64,000 bases of DNA from Desulfovibrio sp. (GTDB taxonomy: Bacteria > Desulfobacterota > Desulfovibrionia > Desulfovibrionales > Desulfovibrionaceae). The translations under genes were made by a program, and so were the position numbers. Positions 10,468 through 18,443 of this stretch are shown here, piece after piece. Position 1 is the first letter of the stretch. The number at the start of each line of letters is the position of its first letter. The stretch covers positions 1 to 64,000 of the forward strand of contig JALHJW010000005.1 in the NCBI GenBank assembly GCA_022839785.1. The letters are read 5' to 3'. Below the pieces are notes generated by a model, which worked only from the letters and a program-made list of their open reading frames with translations, was not told the origin of the DNA and ran no database searches.

Positions 10468-11489
10468 CGTCCGTCGTCTCCTTTGCCCTTGATGAGCGCC
10501 TCGGGATGGCGCTCCAGGTAGTCGGCCCAGACCCGCAGGGCGCGCGAGGCCGCGGCCAGCTCCTTGAGGGCCTTGCGCAGGTCGGTCATGACCTCGGAGT
10601 TCTCCGAGACCACGCCGCCGAAGTTCTCCACCGTGCCCTCGGCCTTGCGCGTCAGGTCCTCCAGGCCGACCATGACGCTCCCGGCGCGCTCCGAGAGCTG
10701 GGTCAGGGAATCCACGAGCCGGGCCGTGCGGCCCGCGGTGAAGTCGCCGTGCAGCCCAGCGGCCAGTTGGTCCACGTGCTCCAGGGTGCGGTCCAGCTTG
10801 TCGGCGAGGGGGCCCGCCCTGGCGTTCAGCGTCCGGCTCAGGGCGCGCAGCTCGGCCAGGGTCAGGTTCAGGTTGAGGACGGCCTCGCGCAGCTCCGGCG
10901 CGTTGACCAGGCCGCTCACCCCCGAGGCGGCGTCGGCCACGCGCTGGCCGATCTCGCGGATGGGGACGTCCTGGATGGACCGGGCCAGCTCGTCCATGGC
11001 CGAGGCGGCCGTGGGCAGCTCCGGCACGGAGCCGTCGCCCCGGTAGACCAGGGGCGTGTCGGGCAGGAACTCCAGCTCGACCATCATCTGGCCGGTGACG
11101 AAACTCTGCATGCTCAGCCGCGCCCGCAGCCCCCGCTGCACCAGTTGCGCCATGGCGTTGAGTTCCCTGGTGCCTTCGAAGGTGGCGGTCCCGCCGCTCG
11201 GCGTCTGGATGGAGGCGGGGTCCAGCTCCACCAGCACCGGGATGCTGAGTTCCAGGTTGGCCGGGTTGGCCACGAGACGGATGGCCGTCACCGAGCCGAT
11301 CCTGACGCCCCGGAAGACCACCGGCGCGCCCGGCGACAGGCCGCTGACCGACTTGTCGAAATAGAGCACGAACTGCCGCGTGTCCGTGCGGAACCGGCCG
11401 GAGCCGAAGATGGCCAGGGCGCAGACCAGCAGCGCCACGGACGCGACCACGAAGGCGCCCACGAGTCTGGGGTTGGCCTGTCTGCTCAT
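10464..11489 (-). CDS. mlaD: MCE-domain substrate-binding protein MlaD
   Basis: 341-residue protein with one N-terminal membrane helix (about residues 9-29) and a single MCE domain (FDKSVSGLSPGAPVVFRGVR). A long helical C-terminal region follows, as expected for a periplasmic hexameric ring that passes phospholipids. The ATG at 11489 is preceded by AAGGAG five bases upstream and overlaps the mlaF stop (ATGA). An in-frame ATG two codons earlier is less well placed. It forms an operon with mlaE, mlaF and the PqiC-like gene. Confidence 0.92.
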   Translation of the reverse strand: MSRQANPRLVGAFVVASVALLVCALAIFGSGRFRTDTRQFVLYFDKSVSGLSPGAPVVFRGVRIGSVTAIRLVANPANLELSIPVLVELDPASIQTPSGGTATFEGTRELNAMAQLVQRGLRARLSMQSFVTGQMMVELEFLPDTPLVYRGDGSVPELPTAASAMDELARSIQDVPIREIGQRVADAASGVSGLVNAPELREAVLNLNLTLAELRALSRTLNARAGPLADKLDRTLEHVDQLAAGLHGDFTAGRTARLVDSLTQLSERAGSVMVGLEDLTRKAEGTVENFGGVVSENSEVMTDLRKALKELAAASRALRVWADYLERHPEALIKGKGDDGR

Positions 11490-12304
11490 GCGCACTCCTT
11501 GCTGCGGCCGGACGCGTCCGAGCCGTCCCGGGTGAGGAAGCGGACCACCGTGGGCTGCCCCTGCGCCAGCATGGCGGCCGGGGAGCCCTGGGCGACCACG
11601 GTCCGGGCGTCCACGTCCAGGAAGATGCCGTTGGTCCCGATGGCGAAGATGCTCGCCAGTTCGTGGGTCACGACCACGATGGTCGTGCCCAGGCTCTCCC
11701 TGATCTCGATGATCAGGTCGTCGAGCAGCTTGGCGCTGACCGGGTCGAGCCCGGCCGAGGGCTCATCGAAGAAGACGATCCCGGGGTCCAGGGCCAGGGC
11801 CCTGGCCAGACCGGCGCGCTTGCGCATGCCGCCGCTGATCTGGGCGGGGTAGAAGTCCTCGAAGCCCGCGAGGCCGACCAGGGCGAGCTTGAGCGCGGCC
11901 AACTCGCGGACCTCCGCGCGGCCCAGGGAGGTGTACTGCTCCAGGGGCATGGCCACGTTCTCGGCCAGGGTCATGGAGCTCCACAGCGCGCCGCCCTGGT
12001 AGAGGATGCCCACCCCGCGCATGATCTCGGCCCGATCCTTCGGCCCGGCCCGGGTGAAGTCCCTGCCGTGGTAGCGGATCAGACCCTCGGCCGGGGCGAT
12101 GAGCCCGGTCAGGACCTTCAGCAGGGTGCTTTTGCCGCAGCCGCTGCCGCCCATGATCACGAAGATGTCGCCGCGCCGCACGGTGAAGCTCACCTCGCGC
12201 ATGAGCACGAAGGAGCCGAAGGCCACGCGCAGGCCCTCGACCTCGATGTGCGGCTCGGCCGGGCTCCCGGCCGGAGCGGTTGTCTGCGCGGCGTCGGCGG
12301 TCAT
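11486..12304 (-). CDS. mlaF: ABC transporter ATP-binding protein MlaF
   Basis: 272-residue ATPase of the MCE lipid transporter. The Walker A motif GGSGCGKST is at 52-60, the signature is ISGGMRKRAGLARAL (the SGGM variant typical of MlaF/Ttg2A), and Walker B is GIVFFDEPSAGLDP with the catalytic Glu. It energises phospholipid movement by the MlaE permease. It starts 9 bases after mlaE and overlaps mlaD by four bases. Confidence 0.95.
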   Translation of the reverse strand: MTADAAQTTAPAGSPAEPHIEVEGLRVAFGSFVLMREVSFTVRRGDIFVIMGGSGCGKSTLLKVLTGLIAPAEGLIRYHGRDFTRAGPKDRAEIMRGVGILYQGGALWSSMTLAENVAMPLEQYTSLGRAEVRELAALKLALVGLAGFEDFYPAQISGGMRKRAGLARALALDPGIVFFDEPSAGLDPVSAKLLDDLIIEIRESLGTTIVVVTHELASIFAIGTNGIFLDVDARTVVAQGSPAAMLAQGQPTVVRFLTRDGSDASGRSKECA

Positions 12305-12313
12305 GTCGCGTCC

Positions 12314-13444
12314 TCAGATGCCCATGATGTCGCAGAGCACGGTGATGATCGCCGTGGCCACGACGATGCTGACGATGCCCGTGACCACGGCCGAGGTGGC
12401 GGCCTTGCCCACGGCCGAGGCGCTGCGGCCGCAGGCCATGCCCTGCAGGCAGCCGCAGAGCGCCACGAGCGCGCCGAAGACCGCGGCGTGGACCAGGCCG
12501 ATCCAGAGGTTGGTCAGGGTGAGGGCGTCCCGCGTGGCCTGCAGGTATTCCAGGAAGCCGAGGTCGAGCATGGCCACGCCCACCGTGAGGCCGCCGAGCA
12601 TGCCCATGAGGTCGGCCCAAAGGGTGAGCAGCGGCATCATGATCACCAGCGCCAGCATGCGCGGCAGGACGAGATGCTCCACGGGCGAGACGCCCAGCGT
12701 GGTCAGGGCGTCCAGCTCCTCGTTGACCTGCATGGAGCCCAGCTCCGCGGCGAAGGCCGCGCCCGTGCGGCCGGACATGATGATGCCGGTCATGATCGCG
12801 CCCATGACCCGGACCATGGCGATGGCCACCAGGCTGGCCACGTAGATCTGCGCGCCGAAGAGCCTGAGCTGCACCGCGCCCACGAAGGCCAGGATCAGTC
12901 CCACGAGGAAGCTGATGAGGGAGACGATGGGCAGCGCGTCGCTGCCCGTCTCCTGCAGGAGCAGGAGGAAGTCGCGGCGGCGGAAGGCGGCCTTGCCGCG
13001 CGCCAGGGAGACGGCCGCGAGGCAGACCTCGCCGATGAAGGCGAGGATTCCGCGCAGCGACGCGGGCAGAGCGAGCGCGGCCCGGCCGATGGCCGCGAGC
13101 AGGCCCTCGGGCGGCGCGTCCCGCCGCGCGCCCTCGCGCTCGGGCACGGCCAGGGCGAGGCCGGTCAGGCGGCGCAGGCCGTCCGGCAGGCCGGAGACGT
13201 CGGCGTCCATGCCCTGCGCCCGGGCCGCCCTGACGATGGCCGTGACGCAGGCCAGCAGGCTGCTGTCCCAGCCGCCCAGGGCGTCCGTCCGGAAGCGCAG
13301 GACCCGCGCGCCGCAGCTCGCGAGGACTTCCGGGGGCAGGCGCGGAGTCCCGGTCCGGTCGGCGATGTTCCAGACGCCGTGCAGGGTGACGACCAGCGCG
13401 TCGTCCAGACAGGCGTGGGAGATGGCCGGGGGGATCGAGAGCAT
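12314..13444 (-). CDS. mlaE: STAS-MlaE fusion, MCE lipid-transporter permease
   Basis: 376 residues. The first ~100 residues form a STAS-like domain (LHGVWNIADR, VLRFRTDALGGWDSSLLACV), and the rest is the MlaE permease with several membrane helices and the conserved SGRTGAAFAAELGSMQVNEELDAL segment. In E. coli the STAS protein MlaB is separate and stabilises MlaF; here it is fused to the permease, which explains the absence of a separate mlaB. It is the first gene of the operon. The terminator of the upstream chemoreceptor gene lies just before it. Confidence 0.92.
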   Translation of the reverse strand: MLSIPPAISHACLDDALVVTLHGVWNIADRTGTPRLPPEVLASCGARVLRFRTDALGGWDSSLLACVTAIVRAARAQGMDADVSGLPDGLRRLTGLALAVPEREGARRDAPPEGLLAAIGRAALALPASLRGILAFIGEVCLAAVSLARGKAAFRRRDFLLLLQETGSDALPIVSLISFLVGLILAFVGAVQLRLFGAQIYVASLVAIAMVRVMGAIMTGIIMSGRTGAAFAAELGSMQVNEELDALTTLGVSPVEHLVLPRMLALVIMMPLLTLWADLMGMLGGLTVGVAMLDLGFLEYLQATRDALTLTNLWIGLVHAAVFGALVALCGCLQGMACGRSASAVGKAATSAVVTGIVSIVVATAIITVLCDIMGI

Positions 13445-13518
13445 GGCGTCTCCTGGCGCAGCGGCGGGGGAAAGTCAATGCGCCCCGGGGGCCGCGCGCG
13501 CCGGGGGACGGCGGGCGT

Positions 13519-13556
13519 GAAAAAAGCCGGGAGGCCGCGCGTCGCGTCCTCCCGGC
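13519..13556 (-). terminator. Rho-independent terminator of the chemoreceptor gene
   Basis: On the minus strand, GCCGGGAGG and CCTCCCGGC (13526-13534 and 13548-13556 on plus) pair with a G+C-rich loop that can extend the stem, followed by six T residues. It separates the chemoreceptor gene from the downstream mla operon. Confidence 0.9.
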
Positions 13557-13578
13557 CCGATGGGTCGCAAACGGCCGT

Positions 13579-15630
13579 CTAGAAGCGCTCGAAGTCGCTG
13601 TCCTCGGCCTCGCCGCGCATGTCCAGGGCCACGCCCTTGGCCTTGGGCGGGGTCTTGCCCGCGGTCAGGGCGGGCCGGGCCTTGGCCGCGACGGCCTTGG
13701 GCGCTGCGGCCTTGGGCCGGGCGCGCCGGGTCTGGCCCGCGGCGTGGTCGTCCACCCGGAAGAAGTCCATGGTGGCCTGCAGCTGCTGGGACTGGCTGGA
13801 CAGCTCCTCGGAGGTGGAGGCCATCTCCTCGGCCCCGGCCGCGTTCTGCTGTACGACCTTGTCGAGCTGCTGCACGGCCGTGTTGATCTGCTCCGCGCCC
13901 GCGTCCTGCTCGTTGCTGGCCGCGGCGATCTCCTGCACGAGTTCGGCCGTGCGTTTGATGTCCGGCACCATCTTGCCGAGCATGGAGCCCGCCTGCTCGG
14001 CGATCTCCACGCTGGAGGAGGAGAGCTCGCTGATCTCGGCCGCGGCCTGGCCGCTGCGTTCGGCCAGCTTGCGCACCTCGGCCGCGACCACGGCGAAGCC
14101 CTTGCCGTGCTCCCCGGCGCGCGCCGCCTCGATGGCCGCGTTCAAGGCCAGGAGGTTGGTCTGGCGCGCGATCTCCTCGATGATGCTGATCTTCTCCGCG
14201 ATCTCCTTCATGGCCTTGACCGTGCCGGTCACGGCCTGGCCGCCCGCCTCGGCGTCGCGGGCCGAGGCCAGGGCGAGCTGCTCGGTCTGGCGGGCGTTCT
14301 CGGCGTTGTGGCGGATGTTGGAGGCCATCTGCTCCATGGACGAGGAGATCTCCTCCACCGAAGCGGCCTGCTCGGTCGCGCCCTGGGAGAGGGACTCGGC
14401 CGAGGCCGACAGCTCCTCGCTGCCCGTGGCCACGTTCTCGGCCCCGGCGCGCACCTCGGTGACCACCTCGCTGATGCGGTCGGCCATGGTGTTCAGGGCG
14501 CGGGCCAGGACGCCGATCTCGTCCTTCTGGTCGAGATGCAGGCGCACGGTCAGGTCGCCGCGCGACAGCGACTCGGCGAAGGTCACGCCCTCGGCCACCG
14601 GGCCGGTGATGGCGCGGGTGAGCACGACGCCCAGGAGCACCGCCGCGATCAGGCCGATGCCCACGCCCAGCAGCATCATGGTGCGGGCCGCGGCGCTGGC
14701 CGCGGCGGACTCCTTCACCGCGGTGTCGGCCTGCGCGGTCGTGGCCTGGGCGATCTCGGCCATCTGGGAGATGGCCAGGTTCATCTGTTCGCGCCCCTGG
14801 CCCATGATCAGCGTGTTCATGCGCGTGAAGGCGGCCTGGGACTGCTCGATCTCGCCGGTGATCGCGCCGAGGAATTCGAAGACCTTGGCGGCCTCGGGCA
14901 TCATCCGGGTCTGGTAGATGGAGGCCGCCTGGGCGGCCTGCCCGGCGGCCTGGGCCTTCCTGATCTCGCCCACGGCGGCGTGGAAGGCGTCGTGGTGGGG
15001 GCGGATGCGCGAGAGCGCCTCGCCGATGCGGGGGTTGGTCGTGGCGTACGTGGCCATCCAGCGGCCCAGGTTGCAGCGCGTGGGGTCGTCGCCGCCGTCG
15101 AATTTCTGCCCGGCCAGGAGCAGTTCGGCCACCTTGTTGCCGAGCTGGTAGTGGTCGGCGCGAAAGAGGTTGAGGGAGGCCATGAGCGCGTCGGGATCGA
15201 GCACGTCGAGCTGCACGAGCTTCTTGGAGTCCTCCAGGGCCGCGGAGTTGGCCTCGGCGGCCCTGCGGATCGTGGCCGTGGTCTCGTTCCAGGCCTTCTC
15301 GGCCGCGGCGCTCTTGGGGATGGCCTCGTAGGCCTTGGCCGCCTCGCCGTAGACCTTGCGGGCGTCGACGATGTTGGCGAGCTGCCGCTCCCGGTCCTGG
15401 GCCGTGAGGGCCGGGCTCATGAGGGTGCGCAGCGCGGTCTGGATGCGCGCGACCTGCAGCTGCACGTTCAGAACGTGCTGCAGCTGGGGCATCTGCCGTT
15501 CGCCGATCTCCTCGGCGTTGCCGGTGACCTCCGAGAGGCCGCGCAGCCCCACGAAGCCGACGATGACGACGATCAGGGCCACTGCCAGGAAGCCGCCGAG
15601 CAGCTTCACGCCGAGCTTGATGTTCTTCAT
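13579..15630 (-). CDS. Methyl-accepting chemotaxis protein with CZB-like zinc motif in the external domain
   Basis: 683-residue chemoreceptor. A membrane helix at about 8-29 and a second at about 317-338 enclose a periplasmic helical domain. A HAMP domain (about 340-392) and the signalling domain follow, with the hairpin tip IARQTNLLALNAAIEAARAG. Within the external domain, H160, C186 in RCNLGRW, H213 and H217 (HHDAFH) reproduce the H...CxxGxW...HxxxH pattern of chemoreceptor zinc-binding (CZB) domains, which are usually cytoplasmic. A Lys/Ala/Pro-rich C-terminal tail ends in DSDFERF; no CheR-binding NWETF pentapeptide is seen. An attenuator-like hairpin precedes the start. Confidence 0.93.
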   Translation of the reverse strand: MKNIKLGVKLLGGFLAVALIVVIVGFVGLRGLSEVTGNAEEIGERQMPQLQHVLNVQLQVARIQTALRTLMSPALTAQDRERQLANIVDARKVYGEAAKAYEAIPKSAAAEKAWNETTATIRRAAEANSAALEDSKKLVQLDVLDPDALMASLNLFRADHYQLGNKVAELLLAGQKFDGGDDPTRCNLGRWMATYATTNPRIGEALSRIRPHHDAFHAAVGEIRKAQAAGQAAQAASIYQTRMMPEAAKVFEFLGAITGEIEQSQAAFTRMNTLIMGQGREQMNLAISQMAEIAQATTAQADTAVKESAAASAAARTMMLLGVGIGLIAAVLLGVVLTRAITGPVAEGVTFAESLSRGDLTVRLHLDQKDEIGVLARALNTMADRISEVVTEVRAGAENVATGSEELSASAESLSQGATEQAASVEEISSSMEQMASNIRHNAENARQTEQLALASARDAEAGGQAVTGTVKAMKEIAEKISIIEEIARQTNLLALNAAIEAARAGEHGKGFAVVAAEVRKLAERSGQAAAEISELSSSSVEIAEQAGSMLGKMVPDIKRTAELVQEIAAASNEQDAGAEQINTAVQQLDKVVQQNAAGAEEMASTSEELSSQSQQLQATMDFFRVDDHAAGQTRRARPKAAAPKAVAAKARPALTAGKTPPKAKGVALDMRGEAEDSDFERF

Positions 15631-15653
15631 GTATCCACCCCCTGGTGAACGGC

Positions 15654-15691
15654 AAAAAGGCTGCCTGCGTTCTCTGGCAGGGTGCAGGCAG
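15654..15691 (-). promoter_or_regulatory. Terminator-like hairpin in the chemoreceptor 5' leader
   Basis: Minus strand: CTGCCTGC (plus 15684-15691), a 15-base loop, GCAGGCAG (15661-15668), CC, then TTTTT. It ends about 23 bases before the chemoreceptor ATG. No gene lies upstream on this strand, so it is better read as an attenuator than as a gene-end terminator. The loop includes CTGCC, which can pair with the downstream GGCAG as an alternative helix. Confidence 0.5.
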
Positions 15692-15869
15692 GTTATATTG
15701 AACGCTCAGACAAGAGACTTATGGACAGAATCGGGCGAAAAAGCAATGCATGGGCCCCCGTCAATATGTTCTTTTCGTCGCCTCGTCGGCCCCGCCGTAC
15801 GCCATGGGCCGGGACAGGCCCTTCACAGAGCGCGCCGGGTAGGCTAAGCGTGGATCACGGCGGGACTGT

Positions 15870-15896
15870 TAAGGTTTCCGTAAGATTTGCCGCGCC
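15870..15896 (+). promoter_or_regulatory. Possible sigma-28-type flagellar promoter for motAB
   Basis: TAAGGTTT (15870-15877), 11 bases, then GCCGCGCC (15889-15896) matches the sigma-28 pattern TAAAGTTT-N11-GCCGATAA well at -35 but only in the GCCG half at -10. It lies 40 bases upstream of the motA start, a sensible distance. Sequence resemblance only. Confidence 0.35.
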
Positions 15897-15936
15897 GCGG
15901 CGACGCAGCGGCCCGGCGACCGTCCGGAGGCGCGGA

Positions 15937-16794
15937 ATGTTGGCGATCGTCGGTATTGTCGTGGTGCTCGGGGCCGTCATCGGCGGCTTCCTGCTGGAGG
16001 GCGGCAACCTGCACGTCCTCTTCCAGCCGGTGGAGCTGCTGATCATCGGCGGCGCGGCCCTGGGCGCGTTCCTCATCGCCTCGCCCAAGTCCATCTTCTT
16101 CGGGACGATCCGGAACCTCAAGCACGTCTTCACCGGCGGGGAGCACGACAAGGCCTCGTTCCTCGAAGTGCTCTACCTGCTCTTCGAATTCCTCTCCCTG
16201 GCCCGGCGCGAGGGCATGCTCGCCCTGGAGGCGCACGTCAACAAGCCGGAGCAGAGCCCGGTCATCCAGCGCTACGGTCATTTCGCCAAGGACCGCGAGA
16301 TGGTCGATTTCCTCTGCGACAACATCAAGGTGCTGCTGGCCTCGAACATGGAGCCGCACCAGTTCGACGACCTCATGGACCTGGACATCGAGACCCAGGG
16401 CAAGCACGAGCAGGTCTCCCCGTCCACGGTGAACACCATCGCCGATTCCATGCCGGGCCTGGGCATCGTGGCCGCGGTGCTCGGCGTGGTCCTGACCATG
16501 GGCAAAATCTCAGAGCCGCCCGAGGTCCTGGGCCACTCCATCGGCGCGGCCCTGGTCGGCACGTTCCTGGGCATCCTCCTGTGCTACGGCTTCCTCGGCC
16601 CCATGGCCAAGCACCTGGAGCACCTGGCGCACGAGCGGGAGGTCATGCGCACGGTGATCAAGTCCTCCCTCTCCATGTACGCCAAGGGCATGGCCCCGTT
16701 CGTGGCCGTGGAGGCGGGCCGCCGGGCCGTGCCGGGCGACCACAGGCCGAGCTTCTCCGAGGTGGAGGAGGGCTGCAAGCGTGCCAAAGGCTGA
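15937..16794 (+). CDS. motA: Flagellar motor stator protein MotA
   Basis: 285-residue inner-membrane protein with four predicted helices. It forms the ion-conducting stator with MotB. Arg90 and Glu98 (LARREGMLALE), the cytoplasmic charges that engage FliG in E. coli MotA, are present at the same numbering. The proline-containing helix region MPGLGIVAAVLGVVLTMGKI is also present. The ATG at 15937 is preceded by CCGGAGG. It overlaps motB by 14 bases, so the two are translationally coupled. Confidence 0.96.
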   Translation: MLAIVGIVVVLGAVIGGFLLEGGNLHVLFQPVELLIIGGAALGAFLIASPKSIFFGTIRNLKHVFTGGEHDKASFLEVLYLLFEFLSLARREGMLALEAHVNKPEQSPVIQRYGHFAKDREMVDFLCDNIKVLLASNMEPHQFDDLMDLDIETQGKHEQVSPSTVNTIADSMPGLGIVAAVLGVVLTMGKISEPPEVLGHSIGAALVGTFLGILLCYGFLGPMAKHLEHLAHEREVMRTVIKSSLSMYAKGMAPFVAVEAGRRAVPGDHRPSFSEVEEGCKRAKG

Positions 16795-17779
16795 ACAGCC
16801 GGTCATCAGGAAGGTCGTGAGGAAGGGCGGCCACGGCCACCACGGCGGCTCGTGGAAGGTGGCCTACGCCGACTTCGTCACGGCCATGATGGCCTTCTTC
16901 CTGCTCATGTGGCTGCTCAACTCGGTCTCCCCGCAAAAACTCGCCAAGATCTCGGACTACTTCAACGACCACAACATCTTCGATCCGGCCAGCGACAAGC
17001 CCGCGCTCCAGGAGGGCGGCGGCTCGATCATCGAGCGGCAGAGCCCCTCGCCCCCGCCGCCGCTCGGCGAGGTCAGGGAGTCCAGCGAGATCAGGCAGAA
17101 GCTGGACCCGCCGCCCGGCCAGACCCCCGCGCCCCAGGCGCTGCACGCCGAACTGACCGGCCTGCTCCGGCGGAAGCTCGCGGACATGCAGGACCAGGTG
17201 CTGCTCGACGTCACCCAGGAGGGGGTGCGCGTGCAGATCACCTCGCCCGACGGCAACCCCATCTTCGATTCCGGCGGCGACCGCATGACCCTGGCCGGGC
17301 AGCGCGCCCTGGAGGCCCTGGCCGAGTCCCTGCGCGGCCTGTCCGCCCGCCTGGCCATCGAGGGCCACACCGACGCCCGGCCCTTTTCTGGCTTCGGCGG
17401 GCGCGACAACTGGGACCTGTCGGCCGAGCGCGCCCTGGCCGCCAAGCGCGCCCTGGTGGCGCGCGGCATCGGCCCGGAGCGCATCGCCCGCGTCCAGGGC
17501 ATGGCCGCGCTGCAGCCGCTCCTGCCCACGGACCCGGCCGACGAGCGCAACCGCCGCATCAGCATCCTGATCATCGCGGAGAAGCCCGGGAAGGCGGCGT
17601 GGGAGCCGGGCAAGGACGTGGGGGAGCCGCGCGAACCGGCCCAAACCAGGCTCTCCGACCCGCAGTCCCTGGACCGGCTGTACCCGGCCCTTGTCCCGGG
17701 CGCGTCCCCGGCCGTGTCCCCGGACGCCGTGCGGAACGCCACGCAGGGTCCCGCCCAGAGCCCCGCCCAGGGCCGCTGA
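16781..17779 (+). CDS. motB: Flagellar motor stator protein MotB
   Basis: 332 residues. A short basic, His-rich N-terminus leads into the single membrane helix YADFVTAMMAFFLLMWLL with the ion-binding Asp31. A plug/linker follows, then an OmpA-like peptidoglycan-binding domain (GHTDARP, DLSAERALAAKRAL, NRRISIL). A Pro/Ala-rich tail of about 70 residues follows the OmpA domain. It starts with GTG at 16781 behind GGAGGAGG. It anchors the stator to the cell wall and carries the proton or sodium path. Confidence 0.95.
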   Translation: MPKAEQPVIRKVVRKGGHGHHGGSWKVAYADFVTAMMAFFLLMWLLNSVSPQKLAKISDYFNDHNIFDPASDKPALQEGGGSIIERQSPSPPPPLGEVRESSEIRQKLDPPPGQTPAPQALHAELTGLLRRKLADMQDQVLLDVTQEGVRVQITSPDGNPIFDSGGDRMTLAGQRALEALAESLRGLSARLAIEGHTDARPFSGFGGRDNWDLSAERALAAKRALVARGIGPERIARVQGMAALQPLLPTDPADERNRRISILIIAEKPGKAAWEPGKDVGEPREPAQTRLSDPQSLDRLYPALVPGASPAVSPDAVRNATQGPAQSPAQGR

Positions 17780-17790
17780 CAGGAGGCCGC

Positions 17791-18432
17791 ATGCCCGACG
17801 ATCCCTCCGCCCTTTTCTACGCCCGTCTGGAACAGGCCGGGCGGCTGCTCGTGGTCGTGGACGAGGATCTGCTGCACGAGACCGTGGACGTGCGCGAGGC
17901 CGCGCTCGTCTCGGCCGCGGCCGACCGGCTGGCCTGCTCCCAGACCGAGCCGCCCCTGCCCCCGGGGAGCGCGGGCCGCGAACTGGAGCTGGTGGCCCTG
18001 CCCCTGGCCCGGGAGCCCGCGGGCGCGGGTCCCGTGGGCCGCCGCGCCGTGCTGCGCGAGGCCGCGGCGGCCGCGCTGGTCTTCGTCCCGTGCGGCGCGG
18101 CGCGGGCGGTCAGCCTGCGCACCCTGCACCGCAGGCCGGTCCGGCCGGAGTGGGGGCTGCGGCTGCGTCTGGAAGGGTGCGCGGATATCCGGCTCCTCGA
18201 CGTCTCGGCGCGCGGCGTCCTGGCCGCGACCCGGGAGGCCGCCCCGGCCCCGGGACAGCGCCTGCGCTTCGCGCTCGGCCAGGGCGAGGAGTGGGAGGTG
18301 GAGGGCGCGGCCGTGGTCCTGCGGAGTTTCGCCGGACAGGAGCCGGGCGAGACGCGCCTGGCCCTGGCCCTGGAGCCGGAGCCGCCGGGCCGGGCCGCGC
18401 TGCTGCAGCGCAAGCTCTCCGCTCTGTCCTGA
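17791..18432 (+). CDS. PilZ-like domain protein, putative c-di-GMP effector at motAB
   Basis: 213 residues, 11 bases after motB with AGGAGG before the ATG, hence the third gene of the stator operon. The C-terminal half resembles a PilZ domain: an RxxxR element in HRRPVRPEW, followed about 20 residues on by the D-x-S-x-x-G element in LLDVSARGVL. The N-terminal half (FYARLEQAGRLLVVVDEDLL) has no domain I can name but resembles the amino part of YcgR-like two-domain proteins in arrangement. By analogy it may bind c-di-GMP and slow or disengage the motor. The domain call is moderate because the motif spacing is loose. Confidence 0.65.
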   Translation: MPDDPSALFYARLEQAGRLLVVVDEDLLHETVDVREAALVSAAADRLACSQTEPPLPPGSAGRELELVALPLAREPAGAGPVGRRAVLREAAAAALVFVPCGAARAVSLRTLHRRPVRPEWGLRLRLEGCADIRLLDVSARGVLAATREAAPAPGQRLRFALGQGEEWEVEGAAVVLRSFAGQEPGETRLALALEPEPPGRAALLQRKLSALS

Positions 18433-18443
18433 GCGGGCGGGCG

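Larger units (their letters stand above)
15631..15936. other. 306-bp divergent control region between chemoreceptor and motA
   Basis: No gene is supported here. It holds a terminator-like hairpin in the chemoreceptor leader (15654-15691), an AT-richer patch around 15690-15775 likely to contain the chemoreceptor promoter (for example TTGCTT, 17 bases, CATAAG on minus), and a sigma-28-like sequence ahead of motA. An in-frame extension of motA into this region encodes Arg/Pro-rich sequence and is rejected. Confidence 0.6.

Noticed and set aside
15631..15770. c-di-GMP riboswitch in the chemoreceptor leader
   Set aside because: No conserved GEMM-type sequence blocks are visible; only a terminator-like hairpin.
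15682..15936. 85-residue N-terminal extension of MotA
   Set aside because: MotA starts at the membrane helix; Arg90 and Glu98 fall at canonical positions only with the 15937 start.
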